From Chloroflexota bacterium (lineage in GTDB: Bacteria; Chloroflexota; Dehalococcoidia; UBA2979): 64,000 nucleotides of DNA. The stretch is from positions 62,001 to 126,000 of the forward strand of contig CANKAU010000003.1 in the NCBI GenBank assembly GCA_947479915.1, in the 5' to 3' direction. Shown here one piece after another: positions 8,243 to 16,710 of this stretch. The position numbers and the translations under genes were made by a program. Within the stretch, counting starts at the first letter, position 1. Each line of letters begins with the position of its first letter. The notes beneath the pieces are model-generated. The model was not told where the DNA came from. It searched no databases and saw nothing but the letters and a program-made list of their open reading frames with translations.

Positions 8243-9022
8243 TTGGTCGTGACGTCCCAGACCGCGCCGCCGCTGCCGGAGCTCACGTCCCGGCCGCGTC
8301 ACGTCGCCATCATCATGGACGGCAACGGGCGCTGGGCGAACGGGCGTGGCCTCGGACGGTCCGAGGGGCACCGCGCGGGTGCCGAGGCGATCCGCCCCGT
8401 CATCGAACGGCTCGCGGAGCACGGCGTCGAGGTGCTCACGCTCTTCGGCTTCTCGACCGAGAACTGGGGCCGCCCCCGCGCCGAGGTCCAGACGATCCTC
8501 CGCCTCGGCGGCGAGTTCATCGACCGCTACCTCGAGGAACTGCACCAGCGCGGCGTGCAGCTGCGCCACCTGGGCGACCCGGAGCGACTGCCCGGCGTGC
8601 TGCAGAAGAAGGTGCGACAGGCCGTGGAGCGCACCGCGCACAACGACCGCATGATCGTGAACCTCGCGTTCAACTACGGCGGGCGCGCGGACATCGTCTC
8701 CGCGGTGCAGCGCCTGATCGCCGAGGGCGTCCCCGCCGAGCGCGTCACCGAGGAGGCGATCACCGCCCGCCTCGCCACTGCGGGGCTGCCGGAGCCGGAC
8801 CTGCTGATCCGCACCGGCGGTGAGCGACGGGTCTCCAACTTCCTCGTGTGGCAGAGCAGCTACTCCGAGTACTACTTCACCGACCGGCAGTGGCCGGACT
8901 TCGACGCCGCAGCCGTGGACGACGCGCTGCTCGAGTACGCCCAACGCCGCCGCCGCTTCGGCCGCGTGCTGGACGACGGCTCGCGGGACCCCGGGTCGGA
9001 CGAGTCCGGCGCGAACGACTAG
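8243..9022 (+). CDS. uppS: Isoprenyl transferase (undecaprenyl diphosphate synthase)
   Basis: Adds isopentenyl units in cis to farnesyl-PP to make the lipid carrier for cell-wall glycans. Motifs: HVAIIMDGNGRWAN near residue 22 with the catalytic Asp, TLFGFSTENW near residue 72, and RTGGERRVSNFLVWQ near residue 192. Length 259 residues. The start is TTG at 8243, eight bases after GGAGG and two bases past the frr stop; an in-frame GTG at 8249 is an equally possible start. With cdsA, dxr, rseP and ispG it forms the isoprenoid/lipid block of this cluster. Cytoplasmic face of the membrane. Confidence 0.94.
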   Translation: MVVTSQTAPPLPELTSRPRHVAIIMDGNGRWANGRGLGRSEGHRAGAEAIRPVIERLAEHGVEVLTLFGFSTENWGRPRAEVQTILRLGGEFIDRYLEELHQRGVQLRHLGDPERLPGVLQKKVRQAVERTAHNDRMIVNLAFNYGGRADIVSAVQRLIAEGVPAERVTEEAITARLATAGLPEPDLLIRTGGERRVSNFLVWQSSYSEYYFTDRQWPDFDAAAVDDALLEYAQRRRRFGRVLDDGSRDPGSDESGAND

Positions 9023-9028
9023 CCCGCC

Positions 9029-9817
9029 ATGCTGCGACAGCGACTCATGGTCGCGTCCGTTGGTCTCCCGCTCCTCGCGCTGCTGCTCTACGTCCCCGAG
9101 CCGGTGTTCGCCGTTGTCGTGATCGCCCTCCTCGCCTACGGCGCGTACGAGATGATGCACGCCGCCGAGCCCGCCGCACCGCTCTCGTACGGACTGAGCG
9201 TCGCCGCCGGGGCCGCGCTGTTCCTCGCCCTGGCTCGCACCAGCCCGGAGGTGCCGCTCGGCCTGCTGCTGGGCACCACTGCCGTCACCGTCGCGCTGCT
9301 GCTCTGGCCCGCCGCGCGGCTGTCCGCGAGCGTCGGCGGGTGGTGGCTCGGCGCACTGCTCTATACGGCCGTCCCCGGCGCGCACCTCGTCCTCGCGCGG
9401 AACTTCGTCGACGGGCAGGCGTGGCTGGTGGTGCTGCTGGCGATCACCTTCGCCACGGACACGGGCGCATACGCGTGCGGTCGCCTGTTCGGCCGCCACA
9501 AGCTCGCGCCCGCGATCTCGCCGAACAAGACCATCGAGGGCGCGATCGGCGGCCTCGCGCTCGGTGCGGCAGCGGCCATCGGCGTGCCGACGCTGCTGGG
9601 CGTTGCCACGAGGATGCCCGGCCCGTTGCTGCTCGCGGGCGTCGTCCCCGCAGCGGCGATGATCGGCGACCTCGTGGAGTCGGCGCTCAAGCGGCGGCTT
9701 GGCGTGAAGGACATGTCGGGGCTACTGCCGGGCCACGGCGGACTGCTCGATCGCCTCGACAGCCTGTTGCTCGCGGGGCCGTGCCTATACTGGATTGTGC
9801 GATGGTTGCAGGCATGA
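9029..9817 (+). CDS. cdsA: Phosphatidate cytidylyltransferase CdsA
   Basis: Makes CDP-diacylglycerol from phosphatidic acid and CTP; this is the donor for the phosphatidylinositol-phosphate-synthase-like enzyme at 34613. The 262-residue protein is mostly hydrophobic with about seven membrane segments. It carries the full C-terminal signature, SALKRRLGVKDMSGLLPG followed by HGGLLDRLDS, near residues 214-242. It starts seven bases after uppS and its TGA overlaps the dxr ATG. Integral inner-membrane protein. Confidence 0.95.
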   Translation: MLRQRLMVASVGLPLLALLLYVPEPVFAVVVIALLAYGAYEMMHAAEPAAPLSYGLSVAAGAALFLALARTSPEVPLGLLLGTTAVTVALLLWPAARLSASVGGWWLGALLYTAVPGAHLVLARNFVDGQAWLVVLLAITFATDTGAYACGRLFGRHKLAPAISPNKTIEGAIGGLALGAAAAIGVPTLLGVATRMPGPLLLAGVVPAAAMIGDLVESALKRRLGVKDMSGLLPGHGGLLDRLDSLLLAGPCLYWIVRWLQA

Positions 9818-11004
9818 CGAGCCCCCTTCCGACGCGCGTTGCCGTCCTCGGGTCCACCGGATCCGTGGGGGAGCAGGCGCTCGATGTTGTGCGCTCGATG
9901 CCGGATCGCTTTCGCATCACCTCGCTCGCCGCGGGCCTGAACACCGCCCGGCTGCGCGACCAGATCGCCGAGTTCCACCCCGCCACCGCGAACGCGCGCC
10001 CCGGCCGCGAGGTCGATGCACTGCGCACCGCGTTCCCCGACGTCGCATGGCCGAGCCTCGACGAGATCGCCGTGCGCGACGACGTCGACGTGCTCCTCGT
10101 CGCGACGAGCGGGCTCGCGGGCCTCGCACCGACAATCGCCGCGCTGCGTGCGGGCAAGAAGGTCGCCATCGCGAACAAGGAGACGCTGGTCGTGGGCGGC
10201 CATGCCGTGCGCGCCGCTCTCGCCGAGGGCGCACCGCGCGGCGCGGAGCTGCGCCCCGTGGACTCCGAGCACTCCGCGATCTGGCAGTGCCTCTGGGGCG
10301 AGGCCCCGGAGAGCATCGACCGGCTCACGCTGACCGCCTCGGGCGGCGCGTTCCGCGATCACGACACGTCGGCGCTGGACGCGGTGACGCCCGCCGAGGC
10401 GCTGGCCCACCCCACGTGGAAGATGGGCCCGAAGATCACGATCGACAGCGCCACGCTCTTCAACAAGGGCCTCGAGGCAATCGAGGCGCGCTGGCTCTTC
10501 GACATCCCCCTCGACCGCGTCGACATCCTGCTGCACCGCGAGAGCGTGGTGCATTCGATGGTCACGTTCCGCGACGGCTCGGTGAAGGCGCAGCTCGGCG
10601 AGCCCGACATGCGCCTGCCGATCCAGGTCGCGATCGCCTACCCCGACCGCGCGCCCGCGCGCCCGGCACCGCCGTTGGACCTCGCGCTCCGCGGATCGCT
10701 GCACTTCGGCGCGATCAGCGTGGAGCGCTACCCGGCGCTCGGCGTCGCGCTGGAGGCCGGGCGGCGCGACGACACCTCGGCGGCGGCCGTCGCCGGGGCG
10801 GACGAGGCCGCCGTGGCGCACTTCCTCGCGGGGCGCTGCACCTTCACCGACATCCCTCGCCTCCTCGCGCGCGCGCTCGAGGCGCACGCGCCAGACGCGA
10901 CACCCGACCTCGACGCGCTGCTGGCGGCGGAGACGTGGGGTCGACGATTCGTCGACGAGATCATCGCGACCGGGTCCCTGGTAATGAACGGAAGTTCGTC
11001 ATGA
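9814..11004 (+). CDS. dxr: 1-deoxy-D-xylulose 5-phosphate reductoisomerase
   Basis: First committed step of the MEP isoprenoid pathway: NADPH-dependent conversion of DXP to 2-C-methyl-D-erythritol 4-phosphate. Motifs: VLGSTGSVGEQ (NADPH) near residue 10, NKETLVVGG near residue 120, DSEHSAI with metal-binding Asp/Glu near residue 145, ASGGAFRD, and HPTWKMGPKITIDSATLFNK near residue 195. Length 396 residues. The ATG chosen overlaps the cdsA stop as ATGA; an in-frame ATG 12 bases upstream is possible but less usual. ispG of the same pathway lies downstream. Confidence 0.96.
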   Translation: MTSPLPTRVAVLGSTGSVGEQALDVVRSMPDRFRITSLAAGLNTARLRDQIAEFHPATANARPGREVDALRTAFPDVAWPSLDEIAVRDDVDVLLVATSGLAGLAPTIAALRAGKKVAIANKETLVVGGHAVRAALAEGAPRGAELRPVDSEHSAIWQCLWGEAPESIDRLTLTASGGAFRDHDTSALDAVTPAEALAHPTWKMGPKITIDSATLFNKGLEAIEARWLFDIPLDRVDILLHRESVVHSMVTFRDGSVKAQLGEPDMRLPIQVAIAYPDRAPARPAPPLDLALRGSLHFGAISVERYPALGVALEAGRRDDTSAAAVAGADEAAVAHFLAGRCTFTDIPRLLARALEAHAPDATPDLDALLAAETWGRRFVDEIIATGSLVMNGSSS

Positions 11005-12233
11005 ACGAGAACTGGCGCGAGCACACTCCCCTGAGCACCCCGAAGCCCCCCGAGGGGCCCGAGAAGAACGGGCGACAGAGCCTGATCTCGCTCGGCCTCG
11101 TGATCGTCGGCGTGATCGCGATGGCGATCTTCGCGCGCAGCGCGCTGCAGAGCACGGCGCTGTTCCTTTTCATCCTGCTGGGCCTGGTCATGGCGCACGA
11201 GGCGGCGCACTTCTTCACGGCGAAGGCGTTCGGCATCTTCGTGCACGAGTTTGCCTTCGGCTTCCCGCCGCGCATCTGGGGCAAGCGCATCGGCGAGACG
11301 CTGTACTCGATCAACTGGCTGCCCGTCGGCGGCTTCGTGCGCCTCGAGGGCGAAGAGTCGGCCGAGGGGCCGCGCTCGTTCGCCTCGCAGGCCGCGTGGA
11401 AGCGCCTGATCGTGCTGGCCGCGGGCGCGATCACCAACCTGCTCCTGCCGATCATCCTGTTCGCGTTCGCGCTGACATTCCCGCACCAGGTGCCGGAGGG
11501 GCGCGCCGTGGTCACCGGCATCCAGTCCGGCACGCCTGCCGAGACCGCCGGCCTGAAGACCGGCGACGTGATCCTCAGCGTGGCGGGCCGCCCCGCGAAC
11601 AACATCGTCGAGGCTTCCCGCTTCGTGCGGCTGAACCAGGGCAAGACGTTCGACCTCGAAGTGCGGCGCGACGGACAGGTCACGCACGTCAACGTCTACG
11701 GGCGCTGGGCGCCGCCTCCGGGCCAGGGCCCCACCGGCATCAGCATCGCGCCGCAGACGGTCGCGCCCGACGGAAAGCCGTACACGATCACCGAGCAGCA
11801 GCCCCCGTGGGAGGCGCTCCCGAACGCCACGCGCATGACGTGGGACACGATGATCCTCGCGCGGAACGAGGTCGTCGGGTGGTTCAAGGGCACCGGCGGC
11901 CCGCAGCTTGCCGGCCCGGTCGGCATCGCGCAGACCACCGGCGAGGTCGCCCGCTCGTCGGAGACGACCGTCGGCGCGATCTCGCCGCTGCTGGAGCTCG
12001 CCGCGCTGCTGTCGATCAACCTCGGCATCATGAACCTGCTCCCGCTGCCCATGCTGGACGGCGGCCGCATCTTCTTCCTGCTGATTGAGGTGGTGCGCGG
12101 CGGCAAGCGCATCGCCCCAGAGCGGGAGGCGATCGTGCACACGGTGGGCTTCGTCGCCTTCCTCGTGCTGGCGATCGTCGTGACGTTCGCCGACATCTCG
12201 CGGCTCATCGGCGGCGGTCCGTCGCTGCCGTAG
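11001..12233 (+). CDS. rseP: Site-2 protease family membrane metalloprotease RseP
   Basis: Intramembrane zinc protease that cleaves membrane-bound regulators such as anti-sigma factors. The 410-residue protein has the catalytic HEAAH motif near residue 64 in a membrane helix, one PDZ domain (about residues 160-230: GTPAETAGLKTGDVILSV), and the second zinc-site motif MNLLPLPMLDGGR near residue 350. The N-terminus is about 30 residues longer than usual, polar and Pro/Lys-rich. It starts inside the dxr stop (ATGA). The substrate is unknown; no anti-sigma factor gene is in the window. Confidence 0.93.
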   Translation: MNENWREHTPLSTPKPPEGPEKNGRQSLISLGLVIVGVIAMAIFARSALQSTALFLFILLGLVMAHEAAHFFTAKAFGIFVHEFAFGFPPRIWGKRIGETLYSINWLPVGGFVRLEGEESAEGPRSFASQAAWKRLIVLAAGAITNLLLPIILFAFALTFPHQVPEGRAVVTGIQSGTPAETAGLKTGDVILSVAGRPANNIVEASRFVRLNQGKTFDLEVRRDGQVTHVNVYGRWAPPPGQGPTGISIAPQTVAPDGKPYTITEQQPPWEALPNATRMTWDTMILARNEVVGWFKGTGGPQLAGPVGIAQTTGEVARSSETTVGAISPLLELAALLSINLGIMNLLPLPMLDGGRIFFLLIEVVRGGKRIAPEREAIVHTVGFVAFLVLAIVVTFADISRLIGGGPSLP

Positions 12234-12242
12234 CGGGCGTAA

Positions 12243-12248
12243 TATGAT
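12243..12248 (+). promoter_or_regulatory. Possible -10 element before the Rieske-like gene
   Basis: TATGAT lies 39 bases upstream of the ATG at 12288, just after the rseP stop. No convincing -35 is seen. It would allow the next gene, and possibly ispG, to be transcribed separately from the upstream cluster. Confidence 0.3.
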
Positions 12249-12287
12249 CCTCGACGGGCCGTCCCATCCCGGCCCCGGGAGTCTTCG

Positions 12288-12860
12288 ATGACCGCCTCCC
12301 CCGAGGCACTCGCTCCCACCCACCGACCGAGCCCACGCGCGGTCGTGCTCGCTATCCTCGGCATGGCGTTGCTAGGGCTGCTTGCCGTCGGAACGATGCA
12401 GTACGCGATGCCGCAGGGGGATGAGGCGCGGGGGATCGCGCCACTGCCGAAGGCGGTCGGCGCGACGTCAATAATCCTCGGTGGTCGCGAGATCTGGCTG
12501 ACGCGCTCCGCGAACGGCGAACTACACGCGATCGACAATCGGTATGCGTACCGGAGTGGCCTCGCGTATCTGCCGCCGGACTCCGTTAATGCCCCGATCC
12601 GCGCGTGCTTCCCGGACGGGGCATTCACCCCAGCGGCGCCGTATGGGTATCCATTCTTCGCCCTCGATGGAACCCGTTGGAGCGCGCTCAGTCCGATGCA
12701 ATGGCGTTACCCGGTTCGGATCGAGAGTGATCGGGTCCATGTGAATCTGAGCGATGGGATGGCGGTAGACAGCCGACCTCTGCAACTCGTCCCCGATCCC
12801 GACTCACCCGAGAGATTCTGGGTGCGGTACGAGTGCCTCACTTCAAATCCCTCGTCCTAA
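12288..12860 (+). CDS. Membrane-anchored protein with a Rieske-like fold lacking cluster ligands
   Basis: A 190-residue protein with one N-terminal membrane helix (about residues 18-40) and an exported C-terminal domain. The order of segments recalls a Rieske domain: GGREIWLTRSANGELHAIDN, a CFPDGAFTP stretch, FFALDGTRWSALSP, then YPVRIESDRVHVNL. The paired Cys-x-His and Cys-x2-His ligands are absent; only two isolated cysteines remain (near residues 105 and 183). A cluster-free relative is therefore inferred, not proven. It sits between rseP and ispG and is preceded by a TATGAT element, so it may be an insertion into the cluster. Confidence 0.6.
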   Translation: MTASPEALAPTHRPSPRAVVLAILGMALLGLLAVGTMQYAMPQGDEARGIAPLPKAVGATSIILGGREIWLTRSANGELHAIDNRYAYRSGLAYLPPDSVNAPIRACFPDGAFTPAAPYGYPFFALDGTRWSALSPMQWRYPVRIESDRVHVNLSDGMAVDSRPLQLVPDPDSPERFWVRYECLTSNPSS

Positions 12861-12926
12861 CCAACCTCGGCTCCGCCTGCGATACCCTGTCCTCGCCAGC
12901 ACCGATCGACTGAACGAGGTACCTCG

Positions 12927-14096
12927 ATGGCCCCGATCCGCCGCAAGCCCACCCGCGCCGTCCGCGTCGGCGCCGTCCAGATCGGCGGCGGCGCGCCGAT
13001 CGCCGTGCAGTCGATGGCCGCGACCAAGACGCAGGACATCGAGGCGACCGCACGGCAGGTGCAGCTCATCAACGCCGCGGGCGCGGACATCATCCGCATC
13101 GCCTGCGACTCCCGGAAGGACGTCGAGGCGCTCGCCGAGGTACGCGCGCGCACGCGTGACCTCAACGACGGTCGCGGCGCGACGCTATCGGTGGACCTGC
13201 AGGAGAACTACCGCCTCTCCGAGATCGTGGCGCCGCACGTGGACAAGATCCGGTACAACCCCGGCCACCTGCACCACCACGAGAAGGACAAGTCGATCCG
13301 CGACAAGGTCGCGTACATCGCCGACATCGCGGTGAAGCACGACATCGCGCTGCGCGTCGGCGTGAACTGCGGCTCGGTCGACCCGGAGAAGGCCGCGAAG
13401 TTCGGCCACGACGACGTCGGCGCAATGGTGGAGAGCGCCCTCGAGCACGCGCAGATGCTCGACGACCTCGGCTTCACGAGGTACGTGGTGTCGCTGAAGG
13501 ACTCCGACTGGCGCAAGGTCGTGGAGGGCAACCGCCGCTTCTCGTCGCAGCGCCCCGACGTCCCGTTGCACCTCGGCGTGACCGAGGCAGGCATGCCGCC
13601 CGACGGCATCATCAAGACGCGCATCGCCTTCGAGCAGCTGCTCGCAGAGGGCATCGGCGACACGATCCGCGTCTCCCTCACGCTGCCGTTCGAGGACAAG
13701 GGCCAGGAGATCACCGTCGGCCGCGACCTGATCGCTGACATTGAGGCCGGTCGCTTCCGCTCAGTGCCGCTGAACTTCGGCGAGGGGCTGAACATCATCT
13801 CGTGCCCCTCGTGCTCCCGCGTTGAGAACGAGCAGTTCATCGTCCTCGCACAGGATCTGAAGAAGATGACCGAGTACGCGAAGGATTACCGCGTCACGAT
13901 CGCCGTGATGGGCTGCCGCGTGAACGGCCCCGGTGAGACGGACGACGCGGACATCGGCCTGTGGTGCGGCCCGCTGGGCGTGAACCTGAAGCACGGCGAG
14001 GAAGTCGTGGGCCACTTCCCGTACGACCAGGTGCTGGACCAGGCGCACGCGCTCCTCGACCGCGTCATCCGCGACAAAGGGCTCGCGCCCGCGTAG
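12927..14096 (+). CDS. ispG: 4-hydroxy-3-methylbut-2-enyl diphosphate synthase IspG
   Basis: Penultimate MEP-pathway enzyme; a [4Fe-4S] protein that reduces methylerythritol cyclodiphosphate to HMBPP. The sequence begins with [20 protein letters not shown], includes [15 protein letters not shown] near residue 108, and ends with cluster motifs CPSCSR near residue 291 and [10 protein letters not shown] near residue 328. At 389 residues it is the single-barrel bacterial form without the extra plant/Chlamydia domain. An ACGAGG ribosome site precedes the ATG. Together with dxr in this cluster it indicates a working MEP pathway. Confidence 0.95.
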   Translation: MAPIRRKPTRAVRVGAVQIGGGAPIAVQSMAATKTQDIEATARQVQLINAAGADIIRIACDSRKDVEALAEVRARTRDLNDGRGATLSVDLQENYRLSEIVAPHVDKIRYNPGHLHHHEKDKSIRDKVAYIADIAVKHDIALRVGVNCGSVDPEKAAKFGHDDVGAMVESALEHAQMLDDLGFTRYVVSLKDSDWRKVVEGNRRFSSQRPDVPLHLGVTEAGMPPDGIIKTRIAFEQLLAEGIGDTIRVSLTLPFEDKGQEITVGRDLIADIEAGRFRSVPLNFGEGLNIISCPSCSRVENEQFIVLAQDLKKMTEYAKDYRVTIAVMGCRVNGPGETDDADIGLWCGPLGVNLKHGEEVVGHFPYDQVLDQAHALLDRVIRDKGLAPA

Positions 14097-14115
14097 CGCC
14101 GAGGGGGAGGGGAAG

Positions 14116-14208
14116 CCCTCACCCCAACCCTCTCCCGCTTCGCAGGAGAGGGAGCCGGAATCGGATTTCAGAACCCTCGCCCGTTTACGGGAGAGGGCAG
14201 GGTGAGGG
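14116..14208. repeat. Compound intergenic palindrome (REP-like)
   Basis: Nested inverted repeats fill the gap after ispG. Outer arms CCCTCACCC (14116-14124) and GGGTGAGGG (14200-14208) enclose two hairpins: CCCTCTCC/GGAGAGGG (14128-14135 with 14145-14152) and an imperfect CCCTCGCCCG/CGGGAGAGGG pair near 14174-14197. The CCCTCTCC...GGAGAGGG core is like interspersed palindromes in many high-GC genomes. Only this copy was noticed in the window. It could also stop transcription from ispG. Confidence 0.7.
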
Positions 14209-14242
14209 CCTCCGCCCGTCACACCTCGAACAGCGAGCGCAC

Positions 14243-15181
14243 ATGACCAACGCCCTGCCACCTGCCGCGCTCTCCACGATGTGGGCCGTGCAGCCGCGCT
14301 TCGAGCGCGACCTCGGCGCGTTCCTCGATCGCACCGCGGAGCTGGGCTACGAGGCCGTCGAGATCAACCACTCGATGACCGCCGAGCATGCCGGCGCGAT
14401 CATGGGCTACGCGTCGCTGCCGGTGACCGGCGTGCACGCGCCCGCGCCGCTGGAGCGTCACCCCACCGCCGGCTGGAACCGCGAGATGAACCTCGCGGCG
14501 ACTGACGAGGCCGAGCGCGCGCTGGCCGTCGGCTACCACCAGCGCTCGATCGATCTCGCGGCCGACGCAGGCGCGCGGATCGTCGTCGTCCACCTCGGCG
14601 GTGTGGGGTCGAGGATGCTCGCGGGCGAGCGCCGCCTGCGCTCGATGTACGACCGCCGCGACTCCCTGTCGGCCGAGTGGCAGGCCGCCGTGGACGACAC
14701 ACTGAAGGAGCGCGCCGCGATCGCCGCCCCGTGGCTGGAGCAGGCGCGACGCAGCCTGGAGGAGATGGCGGAGACCGCCGCTGCGCGCGGCATCACGCTC
14801 TCCATCGAGACGCGGCTGCACTATCACGAGATCCCGCTGCCCTTCGAGCTCGCGAACCTCCTGCTCCCGTACCCCTCGGAGGTCGCGGGGTACCAGCACG
14901 ACGTCGGCCACGCCGAGGTGCACCACCGGCTCGGCGTCACGGATCGCAGCGCGTGGTGGGATCTGCTGGGCGACCGCCTCGTCGGTCTGCACCTGCACGA
15001 CGTGCGAGGGCTGACGGATCACCGCGCGCCCGGCAACGGCGACGTGGACTATGCCTGGCTGGCGGAACGCATCGCCGCCGCCACGCCGAACGCCGCTCGC
15101 ACGTTCGAGATCGATCAGCACGAGTCGGACGAGGACGTCGCGCGCGGGCTGCGCTTGCTGCGGGAGCACGGCATCGCATAG
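14243..15181 (+). CDS. TIM-barrel sugar isomerase/AP-endonuclease-2-like protein
   Basis: A 312-residue protein of the xylose isomerase-like TIM barrel superfamily. Supporting segments: TAELGYEAVEINHSM near residue 30, VVVHLGGVG near residue 114, ITLSIETRLHYHEIP near residue 183 (a metal-site Glu in the family), YQHDVGHAEV near residue 215 and LHLHDVRG near residue 245. These His/Asp/Glu placements match the divalent-metal site. The substrate is unknown; sugar epimerase or isomerase activity is the usual guess. The ATG is directly after the palindromic repeat with only a weak ribosome site. Confidence 0.75.
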   Translation: MTNALPPAALSTMWAVQPRFERDLGAFLDRTAELGYEAVEINHSMTAEHAGAIMGYASLPVTGVHAPAPLERHPTAGWNREMNLAATDEAERALAVGYHQRSIDLAADAGARIVVVHLGGVGSRMLAGERRLRSMYDRRDSLSAEWQAAVDDTLKERAAIAAPWLEQARRSLEEMAETAAARGITLSIETRLHYHEIPLPFELANLLLPYPSEVAGYQHDVGHAEVHHRLGVTDRSAWWDLLGDRLVGLHLHDVRGLTDHRAPGNGDVDYAWLAERIAAATPNAARTFEIDQHESDEDVARGLRLLREHGIA

Positions 15182-15292
15182 GCGCGTCGAGCCTGCTCAG
15201 AATCGCGCATTCCTGCGTCGGACATCCTTGCGGACCGCGTGCGCGATCTCGTAGCGTCCGCCGCCGTTGCGCCAATTCCGGAAGGACTCGAG

Positions 15293-16066
15293 ATGAAATC
15301 GAAGTTCGACGACGCCGCGGCGTCATACACGCGGGTGCGCCCGGAGTACCCGCCTCCACTCATCGACGCGCTCTTCGACCGCGTGCCGGAACACGACCCG
15401 CTCCGCACCCTCGAGGTCGGCCCGGCGACGGGACAGCTCACCGGCGCGCTGCTCGGGCGCGGCGCGCACGTTACCGCTGTTGAACTGGGACCGAACCTCG
15501 CCGAGAACCTCGCACGGCGCTTCCGGCGACAACCGAACCTCAGCATCGTGAACGCGCGCTTCGAGGACGCCCCGGTCGCCGAGGGTGCGTGGGACCTCGT
15601 GGTCTCGGCGACGGCGTATCACTGGGTGACGCCTGAGGCACGGATGACGAGGCCGCACCGACTGCTGGTTCCGGGCGGGCTGTTGGCGATCATCGACACC
15701 GTGCAGATCGCGTCGCCGGTGGATCGCGGGTACTTCGAGCGCAGCCACCCGATCTACCAGAAGTACTGGCCGCAGCAGGGCCCCTACGAGTTCGGGCCCG
15801 CCGAGGACGCCGACCACTGGGCCGCCGCCGAGATGCGCGAGTCGCCGCACTTCCAGGACGTCGAACTCCAGCACTGGCGTTGGGACGAGATCTACACCGT
15901 CGACCGCTACGAGGATCTCCTGCGGTCGTACTCGAACACGAACGACCTGCCGCCGGACGCGCGTGAGCGCTTCATCGCGGACATCCGCGCGATGGTGTCG
16001 GCGGAAGAGGGCGGCATGGTAATCCGCCCGCGCGTCGCGGTGCTGGTGACCGGGCGGCGCGTCTAG
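15293..16066 (+). CDS. SAM-dependent class I methyltransferase
   Basis: A 257-residue methyltransferase with the SAM-binding motif LEVGPATGQLTGALL near residue 36, acidic VTAVELGP at the end of strand 2, FEDAPV, and DLVVSATAYHWV near residue 103, as in Methyltransf_11/UbiE-like proteins. The substrate cannot be inferred. The ATG at 15293 is chosen because GGAAGGA lies seven bases upstream and FDDAAASYTRVRPEYP is the usual family start; the open frame extends 18 codons further. Its TAG shares the palindrome CTAG with the stop of the convergent Rieske gene. Confidence 0.88.
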   Translation: MKSKFDDAAASYTRVRPEYPPPLIDALFDRVPEHDPLRTLEVGPATGQLTGALLGRGAHVTAVELGPNLAENLARRFRRQPNLSIVNARFEDAPVAEGAWDLVVSATAYHWVTPEARMTRPHRLLVPGGLLAIIDTVQIASPVDRGYFERSHPIYQKYWPQQGPYEFGPAEDADHWAAAEMRESPHFQDVELQHWRWDEIYTVDRYEDLLRSYSNTNDLPPDARERFIADIRAMVSAEEGGMVIRPRVAVLVTGRRV

Positions 16067-16686
16067 GCGAGGAACCGGGGAGGCACGGGCACGGCACGCG
16101 AGGGGTTGGTCCGGTCGCCGAGTTCACCGTTCGTCGCGTCCACAATGACCTCGCCGATGCTCGTGATGTGGACGCGGAACGTGGTGAGCGATCGTGGGGC
16201 CGGCCCGAAGATGCGGACGCCCGCCCTTGTGTAGGTCGAGCCGTGGCAGGCGCATCGGAACCAGCCCTGCTGACCCTCAAAGTCGAAGCCCGGGTTCCAG
16301 CGCAACGTGCACTGGAGGTGAGCGCATTGAGCGTCCATCGCGAGAATCCCGTTGCCCCCATCGCTCCCGTTACGCGCGGCGTCCGCAGGGTCGAGGTGCA
16401 CGATCTGCAGGCGACGGAGCAAGCCGTTCGCGTCCTTGATTTCGAAGTGAACGGGCGCGCCACCGCGCACGAAATCGCCGGTGCTCCCCACGCGCAGCGC
16501 CGCCGCATACGGCCCGGTCGGCGTCAAGAAGTCTGAGAACAGCTTCCCCGCGCCCGGCACGACTCCGCCGAGCCCGACCGCGAACAGGAAGCGCGCGAAG
16601 CCTCGACGGGAGGTCGAGGTGCGCAGGGCGACGGGGCCGTCGTCGGGATCATGTGGTGCGTCGAAGTGCGACTCGGAGTGCGGCAT
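16063..16686 (-). CDS. Tat-exported Rieske [2Fe-2S] protein
   Basis: A 207-residue protein with a twin-arginine signal (TSRRGFARF, residues 24-32) and following hydrophobic segment, then a Rieske domain. Cluster ligands are complete: CAHLQC at residues 121-126 and CACH at 145-148, including the second cysteine of each box that forms the disulfide of bc1/b6f-type proteins, followed by GPAPRSL. It is likely the Rieske subunit of a quinol-oxidising complex on the outer face of the membrane. No cytochrome b gene is adjacent, so the complex is not established. Confidence 0.9.
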   Translation of the reverse strand: MPHSESHFDAPHDPDDGPVALRTSTSRRGFARFLFAVGLGGVVPGAGKLFSDFLTPTGPYAAALRVGSTGDFVRGGAPVHFEIKDANGLLRRLQIVHLDPADAARNGSDGGNGILAMDAQCAHLQCTLRWNPGFDFEGQQGWFRCACHGSTYTRAGVRIFGPAPRSLTTFRVHITSIGEVIVDATNGELGDRTNPSRAVPVPPRFLA

Positions 16687-16710
16687 CGAAGCCCCCTCGG
16701 CGGGAGCGTA

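Noticed and set aside
8848-9813. Upstream extension of the dxr reading frame through cdsA
   Set aside because: The frame is open but Arg-rich and without homology; Dxr begins at the ATG overlapping the cdsA stop.
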